The translations under genes and the position numbers were made by a program. A stretch of DNA of 64,000 nucleotides from Paulinella micropora (Eukaryota; Cercozoa; Imbricatea; Euglyphida; Paulinellidae). Under the pieces are notes generated by a model. That model did no database searches. It saw only the letters and a program-made list of their open reading frames with translations, and was not told the origin of the DNA. The stretch lies in NCBI GenBank assembly GCA_019918135.1, contig WBZZ01003686.1, positions 81,001-145,000 of the forward strand, read 5' to 3'. Shown here in pieces: positions 8,667-19,499 of the stretch. Positions within the stretch are counted from its first letter, which is position 1, and each line of letters begins with the position of its first letter.

Positions 8667-11600
8667 CTAATGTCTTTGATATCCGTAAGGAATACTATCA
8701 TTTTCATTGATAAACTCCCGACCTTGCCATTTATTATCATTAACTTTCTTTTTTATGTTTGTAGTATGAACTATGCTAAAATGGTTAATGTTTTGCTGTT
8801 TGCTATTTCGTGATAAATGAATTTTCTTCATTTGAAAATCTCACATTTTCAATGCTTTCGCCTAAATCCATCTTTTCATATACTTCTGGATTTAACCCCT
8901 TTGAATTCAACCCCTTACCTCTAAGGTGGTAGTATCTCTTTTTTACTCCATCGTTTTCGTAGCATTCAATTATATGAACTCCTTTGTCTTTATGTTTTAA
9001 GTCATTCTTAGTAAGGTAAGGGAGAAATGCTTCATTCGTTGTAAATTCTAACATATACAATTTAGGAGCAATCCGTATTCCTCTTATTATCTTACAGCAA
9101 TCTCCTAAGTCATCCGTTATTCCTCCTGTCACCAAGCCTTTTGATTAGTTTGGCGAACCTAACATGCAACACTAGACTATCAGTATCGGTGTAATAGAAA
9201 TCAGCCTCTATGTCTTTATTTGGATTAGCCTCTTTTATGTAGTTATACATAATTCGCCTGCTATATGCTAGAATGAAAGCCCCGTAATGAGAAGGCTTTG
9301 TAATACTCTCTTCAATTATTACTTCATTTCTAGGTATTCCAGATACGTGCCATAGTTTGTTTCCGTCTTTATCTTTGAATTCAACCACATCAGATATATA
9401 GTTTTTCGTCCAAAATTTCCAATACTCCTCATTTGATTTAATATATTCTGCTTCTGTTGGGATAGGTCGTTGTATCATCTTTCCGTATAACGAATTCATA
9501 AATAGTTTGGCTAGTAAATATTGCGGTGTGCCTTTTTCGCTATTTTCTTTAGCCTTAAACATTTCCAGTATGTATTCTTTGAAAACTGGTTCGGCCTCCT
9601 CTGTATAGTAGCCTTTATGAATTGTTATATCGTAGCCTTCCTTAATCATATCTTCAATATCAACACTTGTGAGCCATTGGTCTTTCATATCCGCTAAATT
9701 CCACTTTAATGAGCCCATTTTATTTCTCTGTCCTATTCTTGAATGTAATATGTCTTTTGGTGAGATATAATCAACATTGTAAATACCGATTGGAAGATTA
9801 TTATAATCAAATGGTGCGATAGCCTGTTTAATTTCTCCAACCATAAATAAATTAAGCATCGCTGTTGGGTATAAAGATACGACATCCGCATCAACTAAAT
9901 AATCGGTTAATTCGTCAAATGTGATTTTTCCCGCTAAGTAGTCATTGTATTGTTTTGAAACAAATCTTTTTTTGCTTGGATATGTTCTTGCTCCGATAAC
10001 CGCTTTTCTAAATGACTTTTCTTGTTCAATAGTTGGAAGCCTTACATCGTGCTTACCATCAATCATTTTCTTCCAGATATTGAAAGCAAGGCTTGAAGTT
10101 GAAATGTATGAAGTTAAATTCACTGAGTGTTTTTCAAATATCTCTGTGTTTATTTTGTCATATAACTCTTTTAACCCCATAACATCACACTTCAAATATT
10201 CAAGACACTTATTTCTTAATTCTTCGCTCATTTTTTCCCATTCTGTGGCTTGGTCGTGGTCAAAATCTCCTTTAAGAGTTTTACATTTCATATTTTCTAA
10301 GTTTTCTTTTAGAGTTCCCTGAGTATGCTTACACATATCCCACATTTTAATATTTTCAAATTGTAAAGAGATTATTGAGCCGTTATTAATCATATGTGAT
10401 TTTGGTTTAATGCCTCTTCTTATTAATTCCTGTTTAATGAAGTAGTGGTCAAAGTTCGCTCCATTAAATCCATTCACATATAAAATCGGCGGTTCTTCAT
10501 CTTTGTTTCTTTTCTTTCTTACTCCTGCTACTTTCTTGACTGGATTATGAAGCATTCTATTACCCCATTCAACTGCTAACTTCTTTCCTCTCTCTAGAAG
10601 TGTATCAAGAAATTTAGAAATACTATCTTTACCAGCAAAGTATTTAAATCCTTCCGTCCCTTGAGTATATCCGACTATATAGCAGTCGTGAATATCAAAG
10701 CCTTCAGCAAGTGTGTTATTTCTAAAAGTTTCAAGGTCGTAATGAAGGAGTTCGTCTTTATTATTATATTTTTCTTTATGCTCCTTCGTTATTAAATGTC
10801 TCTTTCCATTCTTTAATATTTCTCTATTCACATAATTTATGATTTTTGGATTACAAGTGTGCTTTTTGATGTATTTCTTTAAACATTGTTCGCATTTTTG
10901 TTTATATCTTTTAGTTAATCCAAAATAGTGGTTATTCTCTAAGTAAATCATAATGTCCGCTTCTTCTCCGATGTTGTTTGTGCTTATAGTTTCTCTTGTT
11001 AAGGCGTTTGTTATTTCATATGTCTTTCCTTCTTTTATCAAAGTATTAAGGATTTTTACGGCGGTAGAGAATGGTATGGGGCAATCATTAGAAAGATTGA
11101 ATTTCTCTCTAATATCATTACATCTTTTTCTGTTAATAAGTGGCATATTAAGAAGGTCTTTACAGAGAAAGAATAAACAATTATTATTCTTGCTAGCGGG
11201 AGATATCAATATGTTTTCATCAGATATTGTTTTTTTACATTTGTTTCTTCCTTCATAACAACCGCCTCCGTTTTCTTGAACTACTACTACCTTAGCATAT
11301 TCAATAATTCGGTCATAACCTAATCCAGATGCTTCAATATTGCTTATGTTAAACTCATTCAACATTTCAATAAAATCGTCATAGTTTTTTATTTGAAAAG
11401 AATTAAATGTTTTCTTTTTATAATATCTATTTAATTTTTCGTGGTCTGTTATATATGTTATAGTGATATGAACATCCGCATTTCCTGTCATACCATTTCT
11501 TTTCGCATCCAATAGTATAGGAATTAGAACCTCTCGCTCTAATGCATCAGTATCATAAAAGTTTATGTCTAATCCTTGCTTCTCGTATGTAAGAGAGTTT

Positions 11601-11743
11601 AATCTATTGTCTCGCCTAGATTTTAACTCTACTACTTTAAATTCCCTTTTGTTTTCTCTGGTTTCTGTTTTCCTCAAATTCGCCCTTACCTTCGCTAGTT
11701 CTACATTTTCCTTCGTCGGTCTTGGCGGTAATGGTGGTGGCAT
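8667..11743 (-). CDS. Protein-primed family B DNA polymerase with N-terminal OTU-like domain (two frameshifts)
   Basis: Replicase of the element. The uninterrupted part is 877 residues (9,110-11,743). Exonuclease motifs: D336/E338 in YDLETF, N424..D432 in NGFNGANFD, Y516..D520. Polymerase motifs: D620..SLYP (618-626), KLFMNSLYG (746-754), YTDTDS (851-856). Before the exonuclease, Cys189 in NNNCLFF and His272 in NHYFGL resemble an OTU-type cysteine protease, followed by a zinc knuckle C284/C287/H295/C297. The frame shifts near 9,125 and again near 8,815; matching sequence (KKIHLSRNSKQQ, GREFINENDSIPYG) continues to a stop at 8,667, giving about 1,025 residues in all. Copy B homologue: 43,236-46,445, much more divergent than other genes. 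Start MPPPLP is shared by both copies. Confidence 0.9.
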
Positions 11744-11883
11744 TACTTTTATATTAGGGTGGATATAAAAATATTGAAATAAATTAAATTGTTTTACCTT
11801 TTATATATATATAAATTGTCTTACCTTTAATATGAAATTCATAATTTTTAGAAAAAAAATACTTTTTGTTTTTCGTTTTTGTT

Positions 11884-12066
11884 TTACTCTCCTCTCGCCT
11901 TCATTTCTTCGTATTCCTTAAGTTTTCTATTTCGTTCTTTTAATTGCTCCTTCCTCTTTTGATTAATTTCGTCCTTATTTCTCTTGTAATATGCAAGAGC
12001 CTTTTCGGAGTTAGCCTTTCGTTTGTCCTCAGGTGTGAGATATTTCTTGTGTCTCCCCATCTCCAT
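11884..12066 (-). CDS. Small basic helical protein
   Basis: 60 residues, Lys/Arg/Glu-rich and predicted helical (GRHKKYLTPEDKRKAN, YYKRNKDEINQKRKEQ). The motif YY.(R/Q)NK..I..(R/K)RK is shared with copy B 42,919-43,152 and is of a kind scattered through giant-virus small proteins. Probably nucleic-acid binding; function not known. ATG is preceded by TTATATAT. Confidence 0.55.
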   Translation of the reverse strand: MEMGRHKKYLTPEDKRKANSEKALAYYKRNKDEINQKRKEQLKERNRKLKEYEEMKARGE

Positions 12067-12100
12067 ATATAAGTAATAATATTTATTTCTTTAAATGGTT

Positions 12101-12373
12101 TTACATTTTATTATTTAATACAATCATCACCCTTAATTTGAGTTGTGCGATTGCTTCTTCGCAAATTTGCCATTTGTGAATATTCAACATTGTTGGAGCC
12201 TCTAATGCCTTGTTTCTCTGTTCTTCCCAAAACTTAAAGGCTTTGCTATATCGCTGAAGTGTTTCTCTTCTAGTGTATTTCTTAATCCTTCTATCATGAG
12301 CTAGTGCTTCTGGAAAATGTAAGTTGTATAGTTCTTTCAATTCCTTGTCCGCTTGTATCATTATAGAAGACAT
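12101..12373 (-). CDS. Unknown 90-residue protein (copy A only)
   Basis: Helical, charged protein (ELKELYNLHFPEALAHDRR, KAFKFWEEQRNKALE) with no family I recognise. It occupies the slot where copy B has the unrelated HIRAN gene (42,573-42,857), between the zinc-finger gene and the small basic gene, so it is a replacement rather than a diverged homologue. Upstream signal TTATATAA before the ATG matches neighbours. Confidence 0.5.
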   Translation of the reverse strand: MSSIMIQADKELKELYNLHFPEALAHDRRIKKYTRRETLQRYSKAFKFWEEQRNKALEAPTMLNIHKWQICEEAIAQLKLRVMIVLNNKM

Positions 12374-12445
12374 ATTATATAAGTAATAATATTTATTTCT
12401 TTAAATGGTTTTACATTTTTATTTTTATAACATTATTATAACAAA

Positions 12446-12682
12446 TCACGAGTGATTTTTATAATATCTTTCCAAGTCGTCGTTTCTACGAATTATACGA
12501 ATAACTTTATGCCCCCCTATCATAACTTCTTCTTTCTCTGCGAAATGGTCTCTATGAAAGTCTGATTTTTCGTGTTGATATTTTCCGTATATCCCTATTA
12601 CCTTACCGCATACACAGGTATATTTCTGTTTTCTTCTTTCCTTTACATATTCCGCTCTCTTCTGTTTGCTGTTAATCATCAA
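12446..12682 (-). CDS. Small C2H2-like zinc-finger protein
   Basis: 78 residues with YTCVCGKVI and KYQHEKSDFHRDHF: a C-x-C...H-x5-H zinc-finger-like arrangement, followed by HKVIRIIRRNDDLE.YYKN. Copy B has the same core at 42,157-42,531 (YTCVCGKTI, KYEHEKSQSHRDFF) with an added N-terminal stretch. The pattern is typical of small zinc-finger proteins of PLVs and large DNA viruses. It is the last gene of copy A before the right edge. DNA or RNA binding is likely but inferred. Confidence 0.62.
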   Translation of the reverse strand: MMINSKQKRAEYVKERRKQKYTCVCGKVIGIYGKYQHEKSDFHRDHFAEKEEVMIGGHKVIRIIRRNDDLERYYKNHS

Positions 12683-13284
12683 AGTCTATTTTGTCCAAAA
12701 TTGACTTATTTATATATTACATAAACTTATTTTATTAAAATGGGGTTTTCCGTCGGTGCTCGTGCGGTGTGTTTTTTTATGTCTTGATAAGTTCGCTCTT
12801 GAAACCTCCGCACCGCACTCACATTTTATTTTTTCGGTTGCTTTCTTGTTCCTTTGCTCTCTGTTGATTTGGAAAATTTGATTTCGTTATTTTGCTGTTT
12901 TGTTGCTTCGTATTGATTTGCGGGAGATGTGTCTGGAAGCCGAATTCTTTTTTAAAGTGTCATTTTGAGGGCACGAAAAATGACCTTAAAAAAAGGATAT
13001 TATACTACTTTCGAAAAGCTTTTTTCGGACGGGCGGACGAGCAGGAGCGGGCAAACGGAAAACATCTTTGTCTTCTTCGTTCTCTCGCGCGTTCCATTCC
13101 TTCCTTCTTCCTTCCCACACATACTTATACACGCACACACACACATACACGCAAAGACCAACACACAGACACACGAACAAAGACACACACACAGATTTTC
13201 CAGCTTGTCACAGTGCAAAATTTTTCCCCGCCGCAGATCTTCTCCCAAGCTCTCGACATTTAAGGCAATTGCCTTTTTTGGCAA
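12683..13284. other. Copy A edge and low-complexity flank
   Basis: No gene supported. AT-rich to about 12,960 with one inverted repeat (GTGCGGTGTG near 12,760 and CGCACCGCAC near 12,815), then C/T-rich and CA-rich sequence (13,070-13,190). The provirus boundary lies somewhere here, but no terminal repeat or target duplication could be identified. Confidence 0.5.
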
Positions 13285-13710
13285 CCAAAATTTTCTTGGG
13301 CACAGGCTAAACCCGGCAAACTTGGTGCCAAGCGGCAAGGGGGGCGCCTTATTTCGATTAAAGGTTGGGGCACCAGCCCGGCCGCAAACTGCGGCGCTTA
13401 TTTAGCCACAAATGTTGGCCAAAAGACATTACGGCATCGGCCTCAAAGGTCAAAAAGGTCTGTCGGGAAAGATCGGCGGGCGGGGGATTTTTCCCGCCGA
13501 TCGCAGCCAAAATTTTCTTGGGCACAGGCTAAACCCGGCAAACTTGGCGCCAAGCGGCAAGGGGGGCGTCGGGGGGGGGGCGCCTTATTTCGGTTTACGG
13601 TTGGGGCACCAGCCCGGCCGCAAACTGCGGCGCTTTATTAGCCACGGCATCGGCCTAAAAGGTCAAAAAGGTCTGTCGGGAAAGATCGGCGGGCGGGGGA
13701 TTTTTCTGCC
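13285..13710 (+). repeat. Two tandem copies of a ~210-bp GC-rich repeat
   Basis: Copies at 13,285-13,499 and 13,507-13,710. Both begin CCAAAATTTTCTTGGGC, contain AAACCCGGCAAACTTGG, GGGGCACCAGCCCGGCC and end with GATCGGCGGGCGGGGG. The second copy has an extra G-run insertion near 13,570 and lacks about 20 bp around 13,405. Not coding. Confidence 0.8.
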
Positions 13711-14164
13711 AGCTTGTGCTTTTGGGGGCGGCTCGGCTGCCTCCTGGTGGCGACCTTGACCCTTGGAATAGGAAAACACTGAAGATGCGGTTATTGCAGG
13801 AGATACCACTTCCTCTTCCGTGTACTCGTTTTCCTCCAGGTTTCCTTGCACCTGCCCGAGCTCCGCATCGTCTGCTCACGGTCTTGATTATTGCCGTCGG
13901 AAACCACTGATGATGGTGAGCTGGGGGCGACCTTTCCATTCTCCCTGCTCTGTTCATCCTGTACTTCCCCCTCCTCACCGTCCTCGTCGTCTTCCTCGCT
14001 CCCGGGAGAGTGCGCTGCCTCTTCCGCGTTGCCCCGCTCCTGTCCCGGTTGCCGAAAGCACTACACACATGAAATTCAGTGTATATCAAACATAAGTCTT
14101 CCCATGGCATGGTTAGCCATGCGCAGATGAAAAGATAAGAGTGTTTGGGCTGGCGGATGCGCGA
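13711..14164. other. GC-rich segment, no gene recognised
   Basis: C/T-rich (+ strand) sequence with open frames on both strands but no recognisable protein, splice pattern or repeat copy elsewhere in the window. Confidence 0.4.
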
Positions 14165-16800
14165 CCTTATCCTTGCTCCCCGTCAAGCACGCAAAGACTT
14201 ACACACAGCACAGACACACACGCCAAGCACGCACAGACACACGCACAGCGCTAGCACGCTCATACACACTGCACAGACACGCACACGCAGCACAGACACA
14301 CGCCAAGCATGCACAGAATACACACAGCACATACTGCACGGACACGCACACGCAGCACGCTCTCAGATGCAGCACAGCTACACACGCCAAGCACGTGCAA
14401 ACACACACGCAGCACAGACACACGCAGAGTCCGCACAGACACGCCAAGCACGAAGCACGCACAGACATACACGCAGCACACTCTCACACATACCAAACAG
14501 ACACGACCGCGCTGCACATTCTCACACTAAGCACAGACACACGCCAAGCATGCAAAGACTTGCACGCAGCAGAGATACATGCAGAGCACGCACAGACATA
14601 CGCTCTCTCACACACACGCAGCACACTCCCACACCACAGACACGCACACACCGCATAGTACTTCCACAGACAGCACAGACACACGTGTGCGCACAGAAAT
14701 ACATGCAACACACTCCCACACACTGTGCACCGACACACACACCAGGCACACACACACACACACACACACACACACCAAGCACGCGCAGACATACACCCAG
14801 CACACACTACGCAGATATCCACACGCAGCAGAGGAACACGCCAAGTACGCCATGCACGCAGCACACTCCCACACAGAAACACGCTAAGTACGCCATGCAC
14901 GCAGCACACTCCCACGCACGTAGCACAGACACACACTCCAAGCACGCACAGACATACGCGCAGCACACTAGTACTCTCACACATACCGCACGGACACGCA
15001 CACGCAGCACAGACACACGCCAGCGCGCACAGACATAGACGCAGCACACACTGTACAGACATGCACACGCAGCACAGAAACACACCAAGTACACGCCAAG
15101 TACGCAAAGACACGCACGCCAAGCATGCACAGACACACGCAAAGCACACACAGCACACCGCCGACACTCACACATACTGCGCAGACACGCACAGGCTGTA
15201 CGCTCTCACACTCAGCACAGCTACACACGCCAAGCACGCACAGACATACACGTAGCACAGACACACGTCAAGTACGCACACACATAGACGCAGCACCCCA
15301 CGCGCAGCACAGGCACACGCCAAGTACGCACAGACACGGCAGGCATGAAGCACGCACAGACATACGCGCAGCACAGTCTCACACACACTGCACGGACACG
15401 CACACGCAGCACAGACACACGCCAGCACGCACAGACACACGCAGCACACACTGCACAGACACGCACACGCAGCACAGAAACACGTCAAGTACGCACACAT
15501 ACACGCAGCACAGACACACGCCAAGTATAACACACGCAAATCATGTGCAGCACACCGCCAACACTCTCATACATACTGCAGACCACCCACACTCGCTGCA
15601 TGCTCTCACACGCACGCAGCACAGCTACACATGCCAAGCGCCAAGTACGCATACACATACACGCAGCACACTCCCACGTGCAGCACAGGCACACGCCAAG
15701 TACGCACAGACACACCAGGCACGAAACACGCACGGACGTACGCACAACACACGCAGCACAGAAATACGCACAGACATACACACAGCACAGACACGCACAC
15801 GCAGCACAGGCACACGCCAAGTACGCACAGACACACCAAGCACGAAGCACGCAAGGACATACGCACAACACACGCGGCACAGAAACACGCACAGACATAC
15901 ACACAGCTCAGACACGCACACGCAGCACAGAAACACGCCAAGTACGCAAAGACACGCACACCAAGCATGCACAGACACACACGCCAAGCACGCGCAGCAC
16001 ACCGCCAACATTCTCTCACACACACACTGCACAGACACGCACACGCTGCACGCTCTCACACGCAGCACAGACATACGCCAAGTTCGCACACACATACACG
16101 CAGCACACTCCCACGCGCAGCACAGGCACACGCCAAGCACAGACACTCCAAGGACGAAGCACACAGACATGCACGCAGCACATTCTCACACACACCGAAC
16201 AGACACGACTCTCACACTAAGCATAGACAGACGTCAAGCACGCACAGGCTTATACGCAGCAGAGAAACATGCAGCACGCACAGACATACGCACTCACACA
16301 CACACGCAGCACACTCTCACACACAGACACGCGCACGCCGCATACTCCCACACGCAGCACAGACACGCCATGCACACAGACGTACACGCAGCACACTCCC
16401 ACACGCAGCACACTCTCATACACACTGCACACACACGAGTACACTCTCTCATACACACTGCACAGACGCACACGCAGCACACGCCCACACACGTACTAGC
16501 ACAGACACGCGCTAAGTATGCACAGACGTGCACGCAGCACGCTCCCACACACGCAGCAGACACACGCAGCACAGACACACGCAAAGCACGCACAGACATG
16601 CACGCAGCACATTTCCATACGCGGCACCACAGACGCACATGCCAAGCACGCACATACATACGTGCAGCAGTCTCACACACACTAGACACGCACACGCAGC
16701 ACAGACACACGCGAAGCACGCACAGACTTTTACATAGCACACACTGCACAGACACGCACACGCCGCGCAGACACACGCCAAGCACGCAAAGACACGCATG
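14165..16800 (+). repeat. 2.6-kb degenerate CA-rich minisatellite
   Basis: Built from variants of CACAGACACACGCCAAGCAC, CACGCAGCACA and GCACAGACATACACGCAGCA in changing order, with higher-order blocks repeated at different distances. The absence of TA/stop trimers leaves long open frames on all strands (up to 610 codons), which are composition artefacts. It ends near 16,800 where TG-rich sequence begins on the same strand. Confidence 0.9.
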
Positions 16801-17280
16801 CCCAGCATTTGTGTGCTTTTGTGTGTGCGAGCGTGTTTGTGCATGTGTGTGTGTGTGTGTTGGTATTTTTGTGCATGTGTATGTTGTACTATTTAAGTGT
16901 GTCTGTCTGTGTGTGAGTACTTGTGTGTATCTGTACCTATGTAAGTATGGATTTTAATTACATATTGCACCATTACAAATTGTACTATTGCAAAGAGAAA
17001 TAAATGCGTTTGAAAGAGAAATCAAAAGCGAAATCAGAAACACAACTGAAGAGAAAGCCATCCTCAAGACACTAACGCTATTTCCTCTTTCAAAAAACTG
17101 CTAAACACCTATCTGCTCACAAATAATAAATGTTCACCACAATCGATTTAGTTATAGATCCGATCTGATGTTCTTTTCTACATGTACATCTTCTGACTTG
17201 TCATTACAAGTTTAAGTTACGACCACGGTTAACAGTGTTAATTTACACAGCAGTATTTTGTTTTAGGTGTCTTGCCTAAA
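16801..17280. other. Intergenic, no gene seen
   Basis: Starts with a TG-rich run (16,810-16,930), then unremarkable AT-rich sequence without motif, RNA gene or repeat that I recognise. Confidence 0.4.
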
Positions 17281-17530
17281 ATAATCAACGTTGTTCTTAG
17301 TAAACAATCTAAGGAAGTCACAGTGAAATAAAGTAAATAAGATTAGGAAAGTTTCTATTTGAGAACAAATTCCCCGCCAGCCACCAGATCCGACCTAACC
17401 CGGTATAATAATCAACGTTGTTCTAAGTAAACAATCTAAGGAAGTCACAGTGAAATAAAGTAAATAAGATTAGGAAAGTTTCTATTTGAGAACAAATTCC
17501 CCGCCAGCCACCAGATCCGACCTAACCCGA
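17281..17530 (+). repeat. Direct tandem duplication, 127-bp period
   Basis: Units at 17,281-17,403 and 17,408-17,530 differ at only one or two positions (for example TTGTTCTTAG versus TTGTTCTAAG). The near identity marks a recent duplication. Confidence 0.9.
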
Positions 17531-17803
17531 TAACCGGCTAATGAATCAGCCAAAATTGCCAAATTAAATCAAAAAAATCTCAGTCATATCTCTGCACCTT
17601 CCAAAGTTGTTCCCAACAACTCAGTTTGTACATCCCAACTCCCCGAAAAGAGAAGCATCATGGACAAATATAGATCCAACGCTGCATGTCTTATTGTTGT
17701 TTCTTTTCTGTGTATTTACGGTTTGGGCAAGAGGGGTCGGTGTATGCAGACCTACACGAGAGCACAAGGGAATGCCATGGCACTAAGATTTGCCTAAGTA
17801 GAA

Positions 17804-17855
<52 letters not shown>

Positions 17856-18701
17856 ATGAGAAGGATTTATGCTATTTAGTCAAGCTTCGACACCCAGAAA
17901 CAGATTAATCAGATTATACAGTGTTAACTGTCTGGCGTCAAGCTTTTTGAGTACTGATTCGCAACATGTGCACTGTGGCCGAAAGCACTGAGCCAAACGA
18001 GTTCAGCTACAGCTCAGCACCACAAAAAAGAAACATTACATTCAAAAAAAAAGTGAACTTCTTTATATTATATTGCAACGAAGTAGGCAACAGGTGTGTT
18101 GGGAGAGAAAGTGAGATGAAGAGATAGAGGGGGCTCACGGTAAGGTCAGAAAATATACCTGGGCATCGCGCCCAGCTGTAAAACCAACAGCAGTCACAAC
18201 TCTCAATATAGCTACGACAGAGCAAGCCAAAAAAAACCTAAACACACAAGAGAAATACTGTATACAATTAAGTATATGCATAACAATAACACCAGAATAC
18301 TTACATACACACGCAAAAACAAACACACACTCACGCACACACTGACACAAAAACAAACGCACACACACACACACACACACACACTCTCTCTCTCTCTCAC
18401 ACACACTACATACATACAAGACATACTGCAAGACATGTATGCAAGATATGCATGCAAGACATGCATGTATGCATTATGTGTGTATGTCTATTATGCATGC
18501 ATGTTATGTATGTACACATGTATGTATGTATGTATTGTGTGCCTGTATGCGTGTACGGGCGAGGGTGTGCGTGTATGTGTGCATGTGTGTATGTCTTTGT
18601 GTACGTCTGTGTATGTGTGTGTAGCGCGTGTGGGCATGTATGTTTGTGTGTTTGTGTGTTGGTGTTCGTATCATGGTGTGTGTGCGTGTGCGGGCGCGCG
18701 C

Positions 18702-18744
<43 letters not shown>

Positions 18745-19390
18745 TGTTTGTGTATGTTTGTATGTATGTATTATGTGTGTTTGTGTGTATGTGTGTCTGT
18801 GTGCGTGAGCGTGAGTGTGTGTGTGTGTGTGTGATGGTGTGTTTCCTCGTGTTTGTCTTTGTGTGTATGTAAGTATGTATGTATTAATATGTGTGTGTTT
18901 GGTGTGTTTGTGTTTTTGTATTTTAATGTATGTTCGTGTTATGTGCCTGTTTATGTGTGTATGTGTGTGTGTGTGTGTGTGTGTATGTGTGTGTGTGTGG
19001 GTGTGTGGGTGTGTGGCGTGTGTTGGTGTGTTGGTGTTTGTATTAACGCTCGAAACTACTGGCGTGCGCATAGTCACGGGTGCATGCATATTGCACCCAA
19101 CCCTGTCAAGTGGTACACGGTGTGGGTAGATGTTGCTCGGCTGGGGTGTGTGTGTGTGTGTGTGTGTGTGTGTTGGTGAGGATTGTATGTGCTATACTAG
19201 CTATTTTTGTACTGTACAGAAATAAGACGTCGCCCGCCACGGAAGAAAGCACGAGGAAGAATGCCCGCTGGCCCCAAGGAAACGACGTAGACTGCGCGTA
19301 CACGATGATGTAGACGCAGCCGTGTTCTCTTGTGTCTCGGCTGATCGTGGCCCGGAGCGCCTGAGCGCAGGCAGCCAAAAGGCCGCAGAC
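17531..19390. repeat. Microsatellite-rich intergenic region
   Basis: Contains (GA)n at 17,807-17,846, (CA)n around 18,300-18,400, ATGC/TATG-like repeats at 18,430-18,540, long (TG)n tracts at 18,700-18,745, 18,960-19,010 and 19,148-19,175. The long open frames here are repeat artefacts. No gene supported. Confidence 0.8.
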
Positions 19391-19499
19391 CTTTGCGACG
19401 CCAAAACACAAGAGGATACCAACATCCGGCATGCGGCAGGGGCTCGTCGCGGGAGGGAACTAGCGAAACTCAAGCCCGATGGGACTGTCGTCGTCGCAG

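Larger units (their letters stand above)
1..12950 (-). mobile_element. Polinton-like provirus copy A (partial; left part outside window)
   Basis: AT-rich block with the same gene order as the left 13 kb of copy B, read in reverse: cysteine-rich protein, unknown protein, packaging ATPase, small basic protein, protease, minor capsid, major capsid, fibre-like protein, two ExoX-C-like proteins, protein-primed polymerase and small zinc/basic proteins. Strand is given relative to copy B, so that the Zn-finger end counts as the left end. The integrase, S74 fibre and one terminus lie before base 1. The right limit is not seen as a terminal repeat: the copy B repeat does not occur here, and I place the edge only by the change from AT-rich to GC-rich sequence between about 12,700 and 12,960. 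Several genes are interrupted, so this looks like an integrated, decaying copy. Confidence 0.85.

Noticed and set aside
12683-12960. Right terminal repeat of copy A
   Set aside because: No match to the 140-bp repeat of copy B and the other end lies outside the window; boundary left undefined.
13655-14110. 151-codon minus-strand frame in GC-rich DNA
   Set aside because: Composition-driven; overlaps repeat copies and has no recognisable domain.
14165-16800. CRISPR-like repeat array
   Set aside because: No constant repeat with unique spacers of equal length; eukaryotic context.
14165-16957. 610-, 297- and 294-codon open frames
   Set aside because: They lie in a CA-rich minisatellite with no stop triplets; overlapping frames on both strands are equally long.
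17659-17800. Short frame starting MDKYRSNAACLIVVSF with a signal-peptide-like start
   Set aside because: About 45 codons, no homologue, no splice or promoter support.
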